Positions 7,963 through 17,017 of a DNA stretch of 64,000 bases are shown here, in pieces. The notes beneath the pieces were generated by a model, which saw only the letters and a program-made list of their open reading frames with translations, had not been told where the DNA came from and searched no databases. Every line of letters starts with the position of its first letter. Position 1 is the first letter of the stretch. A program made the translations under genes and the position numbers. Source of the DNA: an uncultured Trichococcus sp. (lineage in GTDB: Bacteria > Bacillota > Bacilli > Lactobacillales > Aerococcaceae); the NCBI RefSeq assembly GCF_963667775.1, contig NZ_OY764015.1:186001-250000 (forward strand), in the 5' to 3' direction.

Positions 7963-8505
7963 ATGGATACAATCGGAAATAGAATGCGCGCCCTGAGGTT
8001 AAACCAGGGAATGACTCAGAACGAAGTAGCAGAGAAGTCTGGCATTTCAGAAAATTATTATTCGCGGATCGAGACGGGAAAAAATTCTCCGTCTTTGGAA
8101 AAGTTGACAGCCATAGCGAAAACGTTAGGCGTCTCACTGTTCCATCTGCTGAACGATCGTATCGAAGAAATGGAAAACCGTGTCGAAACAGAAGTAGCCC
8201 GTCTTTGCAATATTTTCAAGAGTATTCCGGACCATCAATTCCAACTTGTAGAAGGTTTGATAAAACAGGCTGCCAGACTACGTGTCCTGCTCGACGATAA
8301 TTGGAAAGATATTTTGGAAAATGGTGAATACGAAAAGTTTAGCCAATCGGAAACTCAAACGCCGTATGACCGCAAAAGACCGATAGTTGAGAACTATGAC
8401 AATCGTGATAAGACCTATCAGAACATTATTCGACAATTGACAGAGCTGCTTCCAAAAGATGGGACTCCTAAAAAAAATCAGCGCAGCAAACTATTAGGTC
8501 GATGA
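7963..8505 (+). CDS. terS: Terminase small subunit with N-terminal XRE-type HTH
   Basis: 180 residues from ATG 7963 (AAAGGAG 10 bases upstream; an earlier in-frame start at 7906 would translate the C-rich cos-like stretch). Residues 5-60 are a clear XRE-family HTH (IGNRMRALRLNQGMTQNEVA and SGISENYYSRIETGKNSPSL). A helical oligomerisation region follows, and the C-terminus 'IIRQLTELLPKDG' resembles small terminase tails. It sits 1 base before terL. The unusual HTH may recognise the packaging site. It could alternatively be an independent regulator, but its position favours TerS. Confidence 0.65.
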   Translation: MDTIGNRMRALRLNQGMTQNEVAEKSGISENYYSRIETGKNSPSLEKLTAIAKTLGVSLFHLLNDRIEEMENRVETEVARLCNIFKSIPDHQFQLVEGLIKQAARLRVLLDDNWKDILENGEYEKFSQSETQTPYDRKRPIVENYDNRDKTYQNIIRQLTELLPKDGTPKKNQRSKLLGR

Positions 8506-8506
8506 T

Positions 8507-10228
8507 ATGTTGTACTCGAAGTATATTGATGCCTATTACGAAAGATGGAAATCGGGAAGATATGTATTCTGCAACAAAAATCTGCGGCTCCTAGAATTTC
8601 TTGAAAGAGAGATCTTACCACGTGATGATATTTATTATTTTGATGATCAGAAGATAGAGGACTATATCAATTTTTCAGAGACCTGGTATTTTGAACTGGA
8701 CGATTGGGAAAAGTTTATCGTTCCTTTTATTTTCCTGTTTCGAGTGGAAGATGACGAGGTTGTTTTTGATGAGTTTGTTATCGTTGTTGGACGGGGTGCC
8801 GGGAAGAATGGTTTTGTTTCGACGTTGTCTCATTACTTTATAAGCAGTCTGCATGGTGTTAATAACTACGACATAACACTTGTTGCCAACTCTGAAAAGC
8901 AGGCAAAGCGGTCATTTAGCGATGTGCGGTTAACAATCACCAAACGCGGCAATGAAGCTTTGAATGCCAATCCGCCTACAGAGTACAAAGAAGCCCATCC
9001 TGATGAGGAATATGGAGAGTTTGAAGGTTACAAATCACGGATTACATCGCTGGAAACACAGTCAGAAATAATTTTTGTTGCAGCTAACTCTTCGACGCTT
9101 GATGGTGGCCGCGAGGGCTGCATCATCTATGACGAATTTCATGAGATGGAGGATAGTTCTATCCCCGATGTTCTCGGAGGCGGTATTGGTAAGACGCAAT
9201 GGGGAAGACAATTTTATATTGGAACGAAAGGTTTCGTGCGGGGCGGTTACTTTGATGAAAAGTATGCTCGATGCGAAGCTATTTTAAATGGTGAAGAGGA
9301 TTTCAATGGTATTTTCCCATTTATAAATGAGCTTGATGATCTCGATGAGATGGACGATCCAGCGATGTGGCCAAAAGCGAATCCATCGTTGCAGGAACCG
9401 TTGACGAAACGAGCCAAGCGTTTGATTCGGACCATGAAAAAAGAATACACCGAATTGAATTATTCTCCGTCCAAGCGCCCTGCATTCGTCACAAAACGGA
9501 TGAACTTTATTGAGGGAGACACGGAACACTCCGTTGCTTCGAAGGGAGAGCTGGATGCTACACGTCGACCGTATTTTGAGTTAGATGGATTGACGCCCCT
9601 ATACTCGCTTGACTATGGGAGTGTGCGTGACTTTGCCAGTTGTGGCGCTTTATTTAAACAAAATTTAGATTATGCATTCTTGCAACATAGCTTTGTTATC
9701 AAAAATTTCGTCGATGTGCATTATGGCTATTCCAATAGCGCAAATCAATCAGGCGGCGAAAAGAAAGCACCTATTAAAAAGTGGGAAGAAGATGGCCTGT
9801 TGACAGTCGTTGACGAACCATCGTTGAACCCGCAACACGTTGTGGAGTGGTTTGTGATGGCTCGAGAATTGTATGGTGGCAACAAAATAATTGCCGACAA
9901 CTACAAGCTGGATATCTTGAGACCTCTATTAGAAGCAGAAGGGTTCGAAGTTGACCCAATCAGAAGACCTCAAGCCATTCATCCTTTGATAGCGCCCAGG
10001 ATTGAAGACGCATTTGCAAATAATAAAATCATTTTCGCGGATGATGACATGATGCGTTGGTACACAAATAACGTTTATGTGAAAGAAACTACTGTCGGAA
10101 AAGTATTCCTGAAAAAAGAAGCAGTGAAACGAAAGACTGATGGGTTTCAAGCGCTTGTTCATGGCATGTACCGGGCTAATGAACTGGATGAACAATCAGG
10201 ATTTGTGCTAGGAGATATCGATTTTTAA
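8507..10228 (+). CDS. terL: Terminase large subunit
   Basis: 573 residues. The ATPase/nuclease motor packages DNA into the prohead. The ATPase domain has a Walker A-like 'VVGRGAGKNGFVS' (residues about 96-108) and a Walker B 'GCIIYDEFHEME' (about 204-215). The C-terminal nuclease domain contains 'LYSLDYGSVRDFASCGAL' and 'IIADNYKLDILRPLLEAEGFEV', with the acidic residues of the RNase H-like fold. The length is normal for an HK97-type (Terminase_1) protein. Confidence 0.95.
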   Translation: MLYSKYIDAYYERWKSGRYVFCNKNLRLLEFLEREILPRDDIYYFDDQKIEDYINFSETWYFELDDWEKFIVPFIFLFRVEDDEVVFDEFVIVVGRGAGKNGFVSTLSHYFISSLHGVNNYDITLVANSEKQAKRSFSDVRLTITKRGNEALNANPPTEYKEAHPDEEYGEFEGYKSRITSLETQSEIIFVAANSSTLDGGREGCIIYDEFHEMEDSSIPDVLGGGIGKTQWGRQFYIGTKGFVRGGYFDEKYARCEAILNGEEDFNGIFPFINELDDLDEMDDPAMWPKANPSLQEPLTKRAKRLIRTMKKEYTELNYSPSKRPAFVTKRMNFIEGDTEHSVASKGELDATRRPYFELDGLTPLYSLDYGSVRDFASCGALFKQNLDYAFLQHSFVIKNFVDVHYGYSNSANQSGGEKKAPIKKWEEDGLLTVVDEPSLNPQHVVEWFVMARELYGGNKIIADNYKLDILRPLLEAEGFEVDPIRRPQAIHPLIAPRIEDAFANNKIIFADDDMMRWYTNNVYVKETTVGKVFLKKEAVKRKTDGFQALVHGMYRANELDEQSGFVLGDIDF

Positions 10229-10253
10229 CATTTTAAGGAGGTGAGAAAATAAT

Positions 10254-11393
10254 TTGGGCTTTTTGGATGCAATATTTAAAAGGAATTCAGAACTGGCTTT
10301 TATGTTTGACACAGAACTATTTGTTTCTTCGTCAGCGCGTATTCACATGAAGCATTTGGCGGTTGAGACTTGTGCTAATTTTTTAGCGCGGACCATCAGC
10401 CAATCAGAGTTTCGGGTAAAAACGAATGGTACGTATGTTAAAGATGAGCTGTATTACAAAATGAACGTCCGCCCAAACAAGAATCAAAGCGCTACTGAAT
10501 TTTGGGAGCAAGTCATTATTAATATGATTTACGATAACGAAGTGCTGATCATTCAGTCAGATGACGAAGATTTGTTGATTGCAGATGATTTTACGCATAA
10601 CGAGTATGCCGTTTATGAAGATACGTTTTCAGATGTCACCGTTGGAGATTATACATTCAAACGCGTATTTAAACAGTCGGAAGTGCTGCACATGCGCTAC
10701 GCGAATAAAAATCTGCAGCCGTTGATTGATGGAATATACCAAGATTATGCGGAGCTGTTTTCGAGTGTTCTGAGTTCTCAGAAACGAAAGAATCAAACAA
10801 GAGCTACAGTTGATATTGATAACTCGGTTGCTAAGGATGAAAAGAAACTGGCGCAGTTACAAGTTTTTATCGATAAGCTTTACAAATCAATTCGAAAGAA
10901 CACAGATGTGGCTATCGTTCCGCAGCAACCAGGCTTCGCATACAAGGAACATGCCAGTGGAACAGGCAATCAGAGTGTGGATGAGATCAACAAAGTAACG
11001 AACGGATTTTTGGATCAGATTGCGATGGCTATCGGGATCCCCGCGGGGCTTTTGCACGGTGACCTGGCAGGCGTAAAAGAAATGACGAAGAATTACACAG
11101 TATTCACCGTAAAGCCGATGTTGAAAAAAATTCGTGATGAATGCAATAGTAAATTCTTCACGATGAAAGAATACCTTTCCGGAAGCTTTGTTGAAGTTAA
11201 AATCGCTTCGTATGAAAGCATCTTTGATCTGGCTGTTGCAATCGATAAACTGGTTTCCTCCGGAACATTCAACCGAAGAGAAATCAGAGGTGAAGCTGGA
11301 TTCGACACGCCTGATGGAGAAGAATTCGATAAATTCTACATCACTAAAAATTACATGGAGGAGGGGAAGGAAGACAGTGAGCAGAAAACTTAA
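10254..11393 (+). CDS. Portal protein (HK97 family)
   Basis: 379 residues, starting at TTG with AAGGAGGTGAG upstream. The dodecameric portal forms the DNA entry channel of the capsid. The family pattern is visible: 'CANFLARTISQSEFRVK', 'YYKMNVRPNKNQSATEFWE', 'VLHMRYANKNLQPL', and 'IAMAIGIPAGLLHGDLAGVKEMTKNYTVF' near the C-terminal clip and stem. The end overlaps the protease gene by 17 bases. Confidence 0.92.
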   Translation: MGFLDAIFKRNSELAFMFDTELFVSSSARIHMKHLAVETCANFLARTISQSEFRVKTNGTYVKDELYYKMNVRPNKNQSATEFWEQVIINMIYDNEVLIIQSDDEDLLIADDFTHNEYAVYEDTFSDVTVGDYTFKRVFKQSEVLHMRYANKNLQPLIDGIYQDYAELFSSVLSSQKRKNQTRATVDIDNSVAKDEKKLAQLQVFIDKLYKSIRKNTDVAIVPQQPGFAYKEHASGTGNQSVDEINKVTNGFLDQIAMAIGIPAGLLHGDLAGVKEMTKNYTVFTVKPMLKKIRDECNSKFFTMKEYLSGSFVEVKIASYESIFDLAVAIDKLVSSGTFNRREIRGEAGFDTPDGEEFDKFYITKNYMEEGKEDSEQKT

Positions 11394-12048
11394 TACTTTA
11401 AAACAGAAAAATCCGATCCAGACTAGAATTTCAGTCGAATCGGAAAACGAAGAAAAAATTCAATTGCTGTTATACGGCGACATCGGTCAATACTATTCCT
11501 GGTCTGGAATTAGTTTGGACGGTGTCGTTTCTGCTTTGGCCGGAAAGTCGGCGGATACGATCGAAGTCTTCATCAATTCGTATGGGGGCGATATGTTCGA
11601 ATCAATCGCAATCAAGAATTATTTGATCCGGAGGCCGGAGAAAATCATCACCTATGTCGATGGTATCGCTGCAAGTGGCGGTTCTTTAATCGCGATGGCA
11701 GGGGACGAAATCATTATGCCGAAAGATGCGCAGCTGATGATCCATAATCCGTGGACCATTGCGGCTGGTAACGCCGATGATTTCCGCAAGCTTGCGGATG
11801 AAATGGACAAGGCGAATACGTCTATACAAGAAACGTATCTCACTCACTTTAACGACAGCCGCGAGAAACTTGGGGAGCTGTTGGCAGCCGAATCGTGGTT
11901 GACCGCAGAAGAAGCCCTAGCCTGTGGATTAGCAACTAGCGTAATCGATGCAGTAGAACCTGCAGCACCGCCAGCTGTGCCTAATCAACCTACAGACCCG
12001 CCGTTAGAAAACAAATCAAACCGCATTGTCGCATTCTTAAACTTATAA
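11377..12048 (+). CDS. Prohead maturation protease (ClpP-like, S14)
   Basis: 223 residues from GTG 11377, preferred because of a GGAGGAGGGGAAGGA purine run just upstream. It is a ClpP-fold serine protease that removes scaffold from the prohead. The catalytic Ser is in 'GIAASGGSLIAMAG', and the His in 'AQLMIHNPW'. The pattern 'INSYGGDMFESIAIKNYL' is typical. The C-terminal 25 residues are Pro-rich. The capsid gene follows by 19 bases. Confidence 0.92.
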   Translation: MSRKLNTLKQKNPIQTRISVESENEEKIQLLLYGDIGQYYSWSGISLDGVVSALAGKSADTIEVFINSYGGDMFESIAIKNYLIRRPEKIITYVDGIAASGGSLIAMAGDEIIMPKDAQLMIHNPWTIAAGNADDFRKLADEMDKANTSIQETYLTHFNDSREKLGELLAAESWLTAEEALACGLATSVIDAVEPAAPPAVPNQPTDPPLENKSNRIVAFLNL

Positions 12049-12067
12049 AAAATGGAGGAATAAATTA

Positions 12068-13231
12068 ATGACTATTAAATTTAACAAAACAGAATTGTTT
12101 GCAGAAGCAAAAGCTAAATTGTCTGCAGTATTATCAAACCCAGAAAGCACAGAAGCTGATCAGACAGCTGCGTACCAAAATTATTTGAACGTGATGGAGG
12201 CTGAAATCGTGAAATCTGTTTCCAGCCAAGTGAATAACGAAATGCTGGACCGTAGCATCTTGCAACAACGTGGTCAAAACGTATTAACGTCTGAAGAAAC
12301 TAAGTTCTTCGCGGCTGCCGTCGTTGAAGGTGGCTTTACTGACGATGCTATCTTGCCAGAAACGACTCAAGAACGTGTATTCGAAGACCTGACTACTGAA
12401 CATCCATTACTTGCTGCTTTAGGCTTGCAAGACTTGGGTGCTTTGACTCGCTTCATTTACTCGGATGCAACTAAGACGTATGTGTGGGGACCGTTGTTTG
12501 GTGGTATTGCTGGACAAATTAACGCAGCCTTTAAAGAAAAATCTATCGGCCAAATGAAGCTGACAGCTTTCGCAGTTATTCCAGACGATATGTTGGTTCT
12601 CGGTCCGGTATGGGTCGAACGTTATGTTCGTACAGTAATCGTCGAATCTTACTCGGTTGGTTTGGAAAATGGCTTCGTTAAAGGAACGGGTACTAATCAG
12701 CCTATCGGTCTGATGAAAGATGTAAATCCTCTTACGTTTGCAGTAACTGACAAAGTTTCACAAGGTGTTTTAACATTTGAGCCAAGCGTAAACGGGGAAA
12801 CAATTTCAAACGAACTTTATCAAGTTGTGTCTGCCTTGTCTAAAAATGCTGAAGGTAAAGCCAGAAAAGTTGGTGGCAAAGTGGTGATGGTTGTCAATCC
12901 GATTGCCGCAATTGGTGTACAAATGCGTAATACAATTCAAACCGCCAACGGTCAATGGGTAACTGCTTTGCCATACAACATTGAAATTGTAGAGTCGGAG
13001 GAAGTTCCAGATAATAAAGCTATTTTCTTCGTAAAAGGTCAATACATTGCAGCTATCGCTGGCGGTTACAAATTTAAAAAATTCGATCAAACGCTTGCTA
13101 TCGAAGATGCTATTTTGTACACCATCAAACAATTCGCGAACGGCATGCCAAAAGATAACAATGCTGCTCTTGTTTATGATTTGGCCTTAGGCTTCACACC
13201 ACTTACTACATCAACCACAACTGGTGTCTAA
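12068..13231 (+). CDS. Major capsid protein (HK97 fold) with Thr-rich C-terminus
   Basis: 387 residues. An N-terminal helical delta-domain (residues 1-95) is likely removed by the protease, followed by the HK97 core with 'EETKFFAAAVVEGGFTDDAILPETTQERVFEDL', 'VLGPVWVERYV' and 'GTGTNQPIGLMKDV'. The last residues, TPLTTSTTTGV, closely resemble the end of the major tail protein (YPTTTTTTTGL). This is not usual for the family and suggests a surface tail for modification. It is the strongest translation unit of the head module (GGAGG 8 bases before ATG). Confidence 0.92.
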   Translation: MTIKFNKTELFAEAKAKLSAVLSNPESTEADQTAAYQNYLNVMEAEIVKSVSSQVNNEMLDRSILQQRGQNVLTSEETKFFAAAVVEGGFTDDAILPETTQERVFEDLTTEHPLLAALGLQDLGALTRFIYSDATKTYVWGPLFGGIAGQINAAFKEKSIGQMKLTAFAVIPDDMLVLGPVWVERYVRTVIVESYSVGLENGFVKGTGTNQPIGLMKDVNPLTFAVTDKVSQGVLTFEPSVNGETISNELYQVVSALSKNAEGKARKVGGKVVMVVNPIAAIGVQMRNTIQTANGQWVTALPYNIEIVESEEVPDNKAIFFVKGQYIAAIAGGYKFKKFDQTLAIEDAILYTIKQFANGMPKDNNAALVYDLALGFTPLTTSTTTGV

Positions 13232-13247
13232 TAAGGAGCTGATTTAA

Positions 13248-13562
13248 TTGGCTATTACAGATCAAATTATTTTCGAATTCAAGGATCGGATGCGCATTGG
13301 GGACTACGAGGATGACAATCTGAAACGCATCCTAGAAGCTTGTGAACAGGATTTGATTTCCAAATGTGGCAACTACAACATAATATCTGACTCCGTCTTC
13401 AGGGAATTGGTTTTCGAGAGAGCGCGTTATGTTTATAACGACGCTCTCGAATTTTTTAACACGAACTTCCAAAGCCAAATCAATGCTTTGGGAATGGAAA
13501 AAGCTCTGTCCATGATACTGGTTGATGCCGATGGCAATGAAATTGAGGTGGTCCAAGAGTGA
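13248..13562 (+). CDS. Head-tail connector (gp6-like)
   Basis: 104 residues, TTG start with AAGGAG upstream. The helical fold resembles HK97 gp6/SPP1 gp15 adaptors ('DQIIFEFKDRMRIG', 'LKRILEACEQDLISKCG', 'RELVFERARYVYNDALEFF'). It sits directly after the capsid gene, where this protein always lies, and overlaps the next gene by 4 bases. Confidence 0.8.
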   Translation: MAITDQIIFEFKDRMRIGDYEDDNLKRILEACEQDLISKCGNYNIISDSVFRELVFERARYVYNDALEFFNTNFQSQINALGMEKALSMILVDADGNEIEVVQE

Positions 13563-13927
13563 TCTCCACCACATACAAACCGCCACGCTTAAACAATGGC
13601 GATTTTCGGACGAAAGTAGAGTTTTACGAATATGTGCCAACCGAAGGGCCGGAAGCTGGCGAAGAGATCAAGAATACACTTTTCGTCGCATTCGCGAAAA
13701 TTGATGAAGTTTGGATGCGCGACCTGGAGTTGGCGAAATACAACGGTACGGTATCCGATTTGACGATCAGCATTCGAGATCCGTTTAAAGTGTACGTTCC
13801 GACGAATAAGCATTTGTTAAAGATCTATGCTGCCGGGTACGAAACCACGGTGTACAAAATTAAAGAAGTACAGCCAGCCTTGCAATCACGCGACATTGTC
13901 AAGATAATCGCGGAGGTTAAAAGCTGA
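13559..13927 (+). CDS. Phage head closure protein (SPP1 gp16-like)
   Basis: 122 residues, GTG start overlapping the previous stop. Beta-rich, with 'DFRTKVEFYEYVPTEGPEAGEE' near the N-terminus and 'KHLLKIYAAGYETTVYKIKEVQP', which fit the head-tail joining family that plugs the portal after packaging. Position between connector and HK97-gp10-like protein supports the call. Confidence 0.78.
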   Translation: MISTTYKPPRLNNGDFRTKVEFYEYVPTEGPEAGEEIKNTLFVAFAKIDEVWMRDLELAKYNGTVSDLTISIRDPFKVYVPTNKHLLKIYAAGYETTVYKIKEVQPALQSRDIVKIIAEVKS

Positions 13928-14319
13928 TGGGCGTAAATATTACCGGATTGAAATCATTGCAAGCAGAACTCGAAAAGAGATTCGGCCAAGCGAAGATGCA
14001 AGAAATAAGTGACCAGGCTTTATTTGAAGGAGCGCAAGTTATCAAGAAAGAACTGGAGCAAAACTTTGAATCTTTTAGAGATACCGGTGCTTCCATTGAT
14101 GAAATCACCATATCCGGTCCCAAAGACGGGCCTAATGGCAGGCACCGAGATATCCATTGGGTTGGTCCGAAAGACCGCTATCGCCTGATCCACATCAATG
14201 AGTGGGGAACCGTTAAAAACCCGAACCCCGCAGGGAAAGGGAAGGTAGCAGCGTCGCTTGAAGGTGGAAAGAAAGCTTATCGAAAAGCTGTCAAGAAGGT
14301 ATTGGAGAGTGAACTGTGA
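13927..14319 (+). CDS. HK97-gp10-like tail/neck protein
   Basis: 130 residues starting at the last base of the previous stop. 'NITGLKSLQAELEKRFG' at the start and 'HRDIHWVGPKDRYRLIHINEWGTVKNPNPAGKG' are characteristic of the HK97 gp10 family, which acts at the head-tail interface. It overlaps the next start by one base. Confidence 0.85.
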   Translation: MGVNITGLKSLQAELEKRFGQAKMQEISDQALFEGAQVIKKELEQNFESFRDTGASIDEITISGPKDGPNGRHRDIHWVGPKDRYRLIHINEWGTVKNPNPAGKGKVAASLEGGKKAYRKAVKKVLESEL

Positions 14320-14699
14320 TGGATGCATTGAACAAAATTTATGAGGTGCTCTCAGCTGATTCCGTCATTTATGATGCGGTCGAGAATCGTATCAAATATT
14401 ACGAATACCCCGAGACTGGCGCAGTCGATAAAGCTTATATCATTATTGATCCATTGCAGCCATCGATGCCTGATGATTATGCCGATAATGATTGGTTAAC
14501 CGAAGAGCATTTAATACAGATTGATATTTGGTCCAAGTCCCGGGAAGAGAAAGATAAGCTCGGGGAACGGATCAGAATGGTAATGAAAAACATAGGGTTT
14601 TACCAAAGTGGCGGCGGAATCGATGAATATGACAAGGATGTCAAAATATATCGGGATGCACGCAGATACTTGGGAAAATTCTACAGAAACGATATTTGA
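14319..14699 (+). CDS. Tail terminator/completion protein
   Basis: 126 residues from ATG 14319 (a GTG three bases earlier is possible). 'MDALNKIYEVLSADSVIYDAVENRIKYYEYPETG' and 'EEHLIQIDIWSKSREEKDKLGERIRMVM' match SPP1 gp17/HK97 gp10-side completion proteins that cap the tail tube before joining. The major tail gene follows by 16 bases. Confidence 0.75.
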   Translation: MDALNKIYEVLSADSVIYDAVENRIKYYEYPETGAVDKAYIIIDPLQPSMPDDYADNDWLTEEHLIQIDIWSKSREEKDKLGERIRMVMKNIGFYQSGGGIDEYDKDVKIYRDARRYLGKFYRNDI

Positions 14700-14715
14700 A
14701 AAGGAGTGCAGATAA

Positions 14716-15330
14716 ATGCCAGAAAAAAAATATTTGTCATCTACAGGGGTAGATGAATTTTACTACGGTGTACTTAATGCCGGGGAAACCGGAATTGTAG
14801 CGGCCGCACCTGAACGCGTAAAGTTTTTGCAGGATATCGAAGTAGCGATGTCATCCGAAATCACAAGGGCTTATGGGGATAATGTGGTAGCTGAGTTGGG
14901 TGTTTCCCAAGGCGGTGTAGCTGTGAGTGGTAATTTCCATGCGATCCCGCAATCAGATAAAAATACATTGTTGGGTTTGGAAACAACTACAGGCGGTTTA
15001 TCCGCACACGGATCCAGTGACAACCCTCCTTACGTTGCAGTTATTTTTGCCAAGACATATGAAGACGGATCAAAAGAATATGTGGGCTTGCCTAAAGGGA
15101 AGTTCCTGAAAACAAGCATCAAAGGGACATCTAAACAGGGCAATACCACTTTCAACCAAGATGCAATCAGCGCGGAATTCATGGATCGTGCTGTGACAGG
15201 CTTTACGAAACAAAAATCGGTTGTAGTAGGGGCAGATGATGCAGCAGCAACTGTTAAACGTGACGCAATTTTTCAAGCGATTTTCGGCGTGACATATCCG
15301 ACGACGACAACCACCACTACAGGCCTTTAA
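14716..15330 (+). CDS. Major tail tube protein with Thr-rich C-terminus
   Basis: 204 residues. The gene lies between the tail terminator and the tail assembly chaperones, as for gpV-type tube proteins. The core is beta-rich ('LQDIEVAMSSEITRAYGDN', 'VSGNFHAIPQSDKNTLLGLE', 'GLPKGKFLKTSIKGTSKQGNTTFNQDAISAEFMDRA'). It ends YPTTTTTTTGL, very like the capsid end TPLTTSTTTGV. A glycosyltransferase gene follows immediately. Both facts suggest that the tails of the two main virion proteins are modified in the same way. Confidence 0.88.
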   Translation: MPEKKYLSSTGVDEFYYGVLNAGETGIVAAAPERVKFLQDIEVAMSSEITRAYGDNVVAELGVSQGGVAVSGNFHAIPQSDKNTLLGLETTTGGLSAHGSSDNPPYVAVIFAKTYEDGSKEYVGLPKGKFLKTSIKGTSKQGNTTFNQDAISAEFMDRAVTGFTKQKSVVVGADDAAATVKRDAIFQAIFGVTYPTTTTTTTGL

Positions 15331-15343
15331 CGAGGTATAGGGT

Positions 15344-16423
15344 ATGAAATATATCCTTTGTCAGCCAGCAATCAAACGATTTGAATGGGAATTGGAAGTC
15401 TGTATCACTCGGTTGAAAAAACTTGGAATCACTGAGATTGTCCTGCTGTTCGCGCAGTGGGATAGTGACATTCCAAAACATTTTGAGGAAACATACGGAG
15501 TGGAAGTTCACGTTTACAGCGATGCTGATCGCGAAAGAACGTACATCCCAAGTGTCAAACCTTTCCTCTGGATGAAATACCTTGAAGAAGACAAAACGCG
15601 TGAACAAGGCTCTTATTTTTACTTTGATAGTGATGTGTTGTTCAGAGAAATACCGGAACTGAATCCGACTGAAGATACCTGGCATGCATCAGACTGCAGC
15701 GGTTATATTGGGTTGGATTACATCGATGGCAAGGGCGAGGACTTGCTGGAGCGTATGTGTGAAGTTATCGGAATAGATCCCGCTTTGATCAGGAAGCACC
15801 GGCCGGTTGGCGGGGCACAATGGATCATCAAGAATCCCTCCTTTGCCTACTGGAAAAAGGTTTATGAGGACTCAGTAAAGCTATACAAATTTCTATCAGA
15901 TGTGGAATCCGAGTACATCGGAAGAAACGGCGCAGGCTATGTTCCAATCCAAAAATGGACCGCTGAAATGTGGGCTCAACTTTGGAACGTCTATCACTTC
16001 GGAAAAACTGCTGAGGTCGATAGACAATTGGATTTCTGTTGGCCAAACGATCCAATTTCCCGTTATCAGGAAACAAAGATATTCCACAATGCTGGCGTTG
16101 TAGATTCGAATCAAGGTTTATTCTTCAAAGGGCAGTATGTTGAACGCTCTCCAATTAGCGAGGACTTGAATTTCGTTGACAAAAACAAAGCGTCTTATGA
16201 GTATGTCAAAGCGATCCAGGAGGTGAATCAAGTGGCAAAGTATAGAGTAATCGAATCATTCGGGGATCTGCAGGATAACGGAAAACCTTACAAGGCAGGA
16301 GATGGCTATCCAAGGCCTGCAAATAAGAAGGTTTCAAAAGAGCGAATTGAAGAGTTAAGCACAATCAAAAATGTAGCAGGAAGGCCTTTTATCGAAAAGG
16401 TTAGCGAAGAAAAGGGCGAGTAG
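15344..16423 (+). CDS. Phage glycosyltransferase-like protein (DXD)
   Basis: 359 residues. Residues 1-230 look like a GT-A fold: an N-terminal Rossmann strand ('ITEIVLLFAQWDSD'), then 'GSYFYFDSDVLFREIPEL' with the DXD-like DSD at 95-97 that would bind metal and sugar nucleotide, and a 'VGGAQWIIKN' acceptor-side loop. The last 90 residues ('YRVIESFGDLQDNGKPYKAGDGYPRPANKK') resemble a small domain found in several phage structural accessory proteins. It lies 13 bases after the major tail gene. The likely role is sugar addition to virion proteins; the sugar and target are inferred. Confidence 0.7.
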   Translation: MKYILCQPAIKRFEWELEVCITRLKKLGITEIVLLFAQWDSDIPKHFEETYGVEVHVYSDADRERTYIPSVKPFLWMKYLEEDKTREQGSYFYFDSDVLFREIPELNPTEDTWHASDCSGYIGLDYIDGKGEDLLERMCEVIGIDPALIRKHRPVGGAQWIIKNPSFAYWKKVYEDSVKLYKFLSDVESEYIGRNGAGYVPIQKWTAEMWAQLWNVYHFGKTAEVDRQLDFCWPNDPISRYQETKIFHNAGVVDSNQGLFFKGQYVERSPISEDLNFVDKNKASYEYVKAIQEVNQVAKYRVIESFGDLQDNGKPYKAGDGYPRPANKKVSKERIEELSTIKNVAGRPFIEKVSEEKGE

Positions 16424-16442
16424 CGTTACTCGTCCATTTTTT
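16414..16442 (+). terminator. Hairpin with T-tract after the glycosyltransferase
   Basis: GGCGAGTA and TACTCGTC face each other around a short loop (one mismatch) and are followed by CATTTTTT. The stem overlaps the glycosyltransferase stop. It may reduce transcription into the lower-expressed tail chaperone genes. Confidence 0.45.
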
Positions 16443-16460
16443 ACGTACAGGAGGAAAATA

Positions 16461-16811
16461 ATGGCGAACTTAAAAAGAAACATGATTGAACTTGTCCTGG
16501 AAGTAAAAGAGGGCGAAATCGTAACAAAGAAATACGTAACTCCGGTATTCATTCCGCTGAGCGTGGTTTATGAAGCTATTGATTTGATGGCTGAATTGAA
16601 CGCCAGAAAATCTGGCCAGGCTGAAAAAGATATGATAGACAAGGTACTCATCTTCGTAGCAGAAAAAGTCTACAACAATCAGTTTACCCGTGATGACTTA
16701 TTCAACTACTTGCATGGCCCGGGAGCAATCAACGAACTGTTTATGCAAGTCCTTTTTGTTGCGAGAGGGGAACAGACCGAAGAAGCAAAAAAGTATCTGG
16801 AGAGCTTGTAG
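16461..16811 (+). CDS. Tail assembly chaperone, short form (gpG-like)
   Basis: 116 residues, AGGAGG 7 bases before ATG. It lies directly before the tape-measure gene, the fixed position of tail chaperones, and carries an A AAA AAG slippery heptamer (16787-16793) 16 bases before its stop. The sequence 'ELVLEVKEGEIVTKKYVTPVFIPLSVVYEAIDLMAELN' fits the family in SPP1/TP901-type siphophages. It coats the tape measure during tail assembly together with the frameshift product. Confidence 0.82.
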   Translation: MANLKRNMIELVLEVKEGEIVTKKYVTPVFIPLSVVYEAIDLMAELNARKSGQAEKDMIDKVLIFVAEKVYNNQFTRDDLFNYLHGPGAINELFMQVLFVARGEQTEEAKKYLESL

Positions 16812-16996
16812 ACGAAGAAGATTTTACTCCGGAAAAGCAAAAGGAAAGCCTAGACAAGATGATTTTGGAACTGATCAAACAAGGGAAAGATATCAATACT
16901 GTCCTGGCTATGCCTTACAGCTTCCTGATTGACGTCCTTCGCGAAGAGCATAAACCAGAACGCAAACGGTCGCTCATCGCCGCATTCGGTGGTTAG
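16461..16996 (+). CDS. Tail assembly chaperone, -1 frameshift fusion (gpGT-like)
   Basis: In zero frame the codons are GCA AAA AAG at 16785-16793, giving the canonical slippery heptamer A AAA AAG (16787-16793). A -1 slip joins the reading frame VSGELVDEEDFTPEKQKE and onward to the stop at 16996, for a product of about 178 residues. The extension has no ribosome site or good start codon of its own, and ends 21 bases before the tape-measure ATG. This is the conserved gpG/gpGT arrangement of siphophages. Confidence 0.8.
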
Positions 16997-17017
16997 CTGG
17001 CAGAAAGGAGGTAAGCG

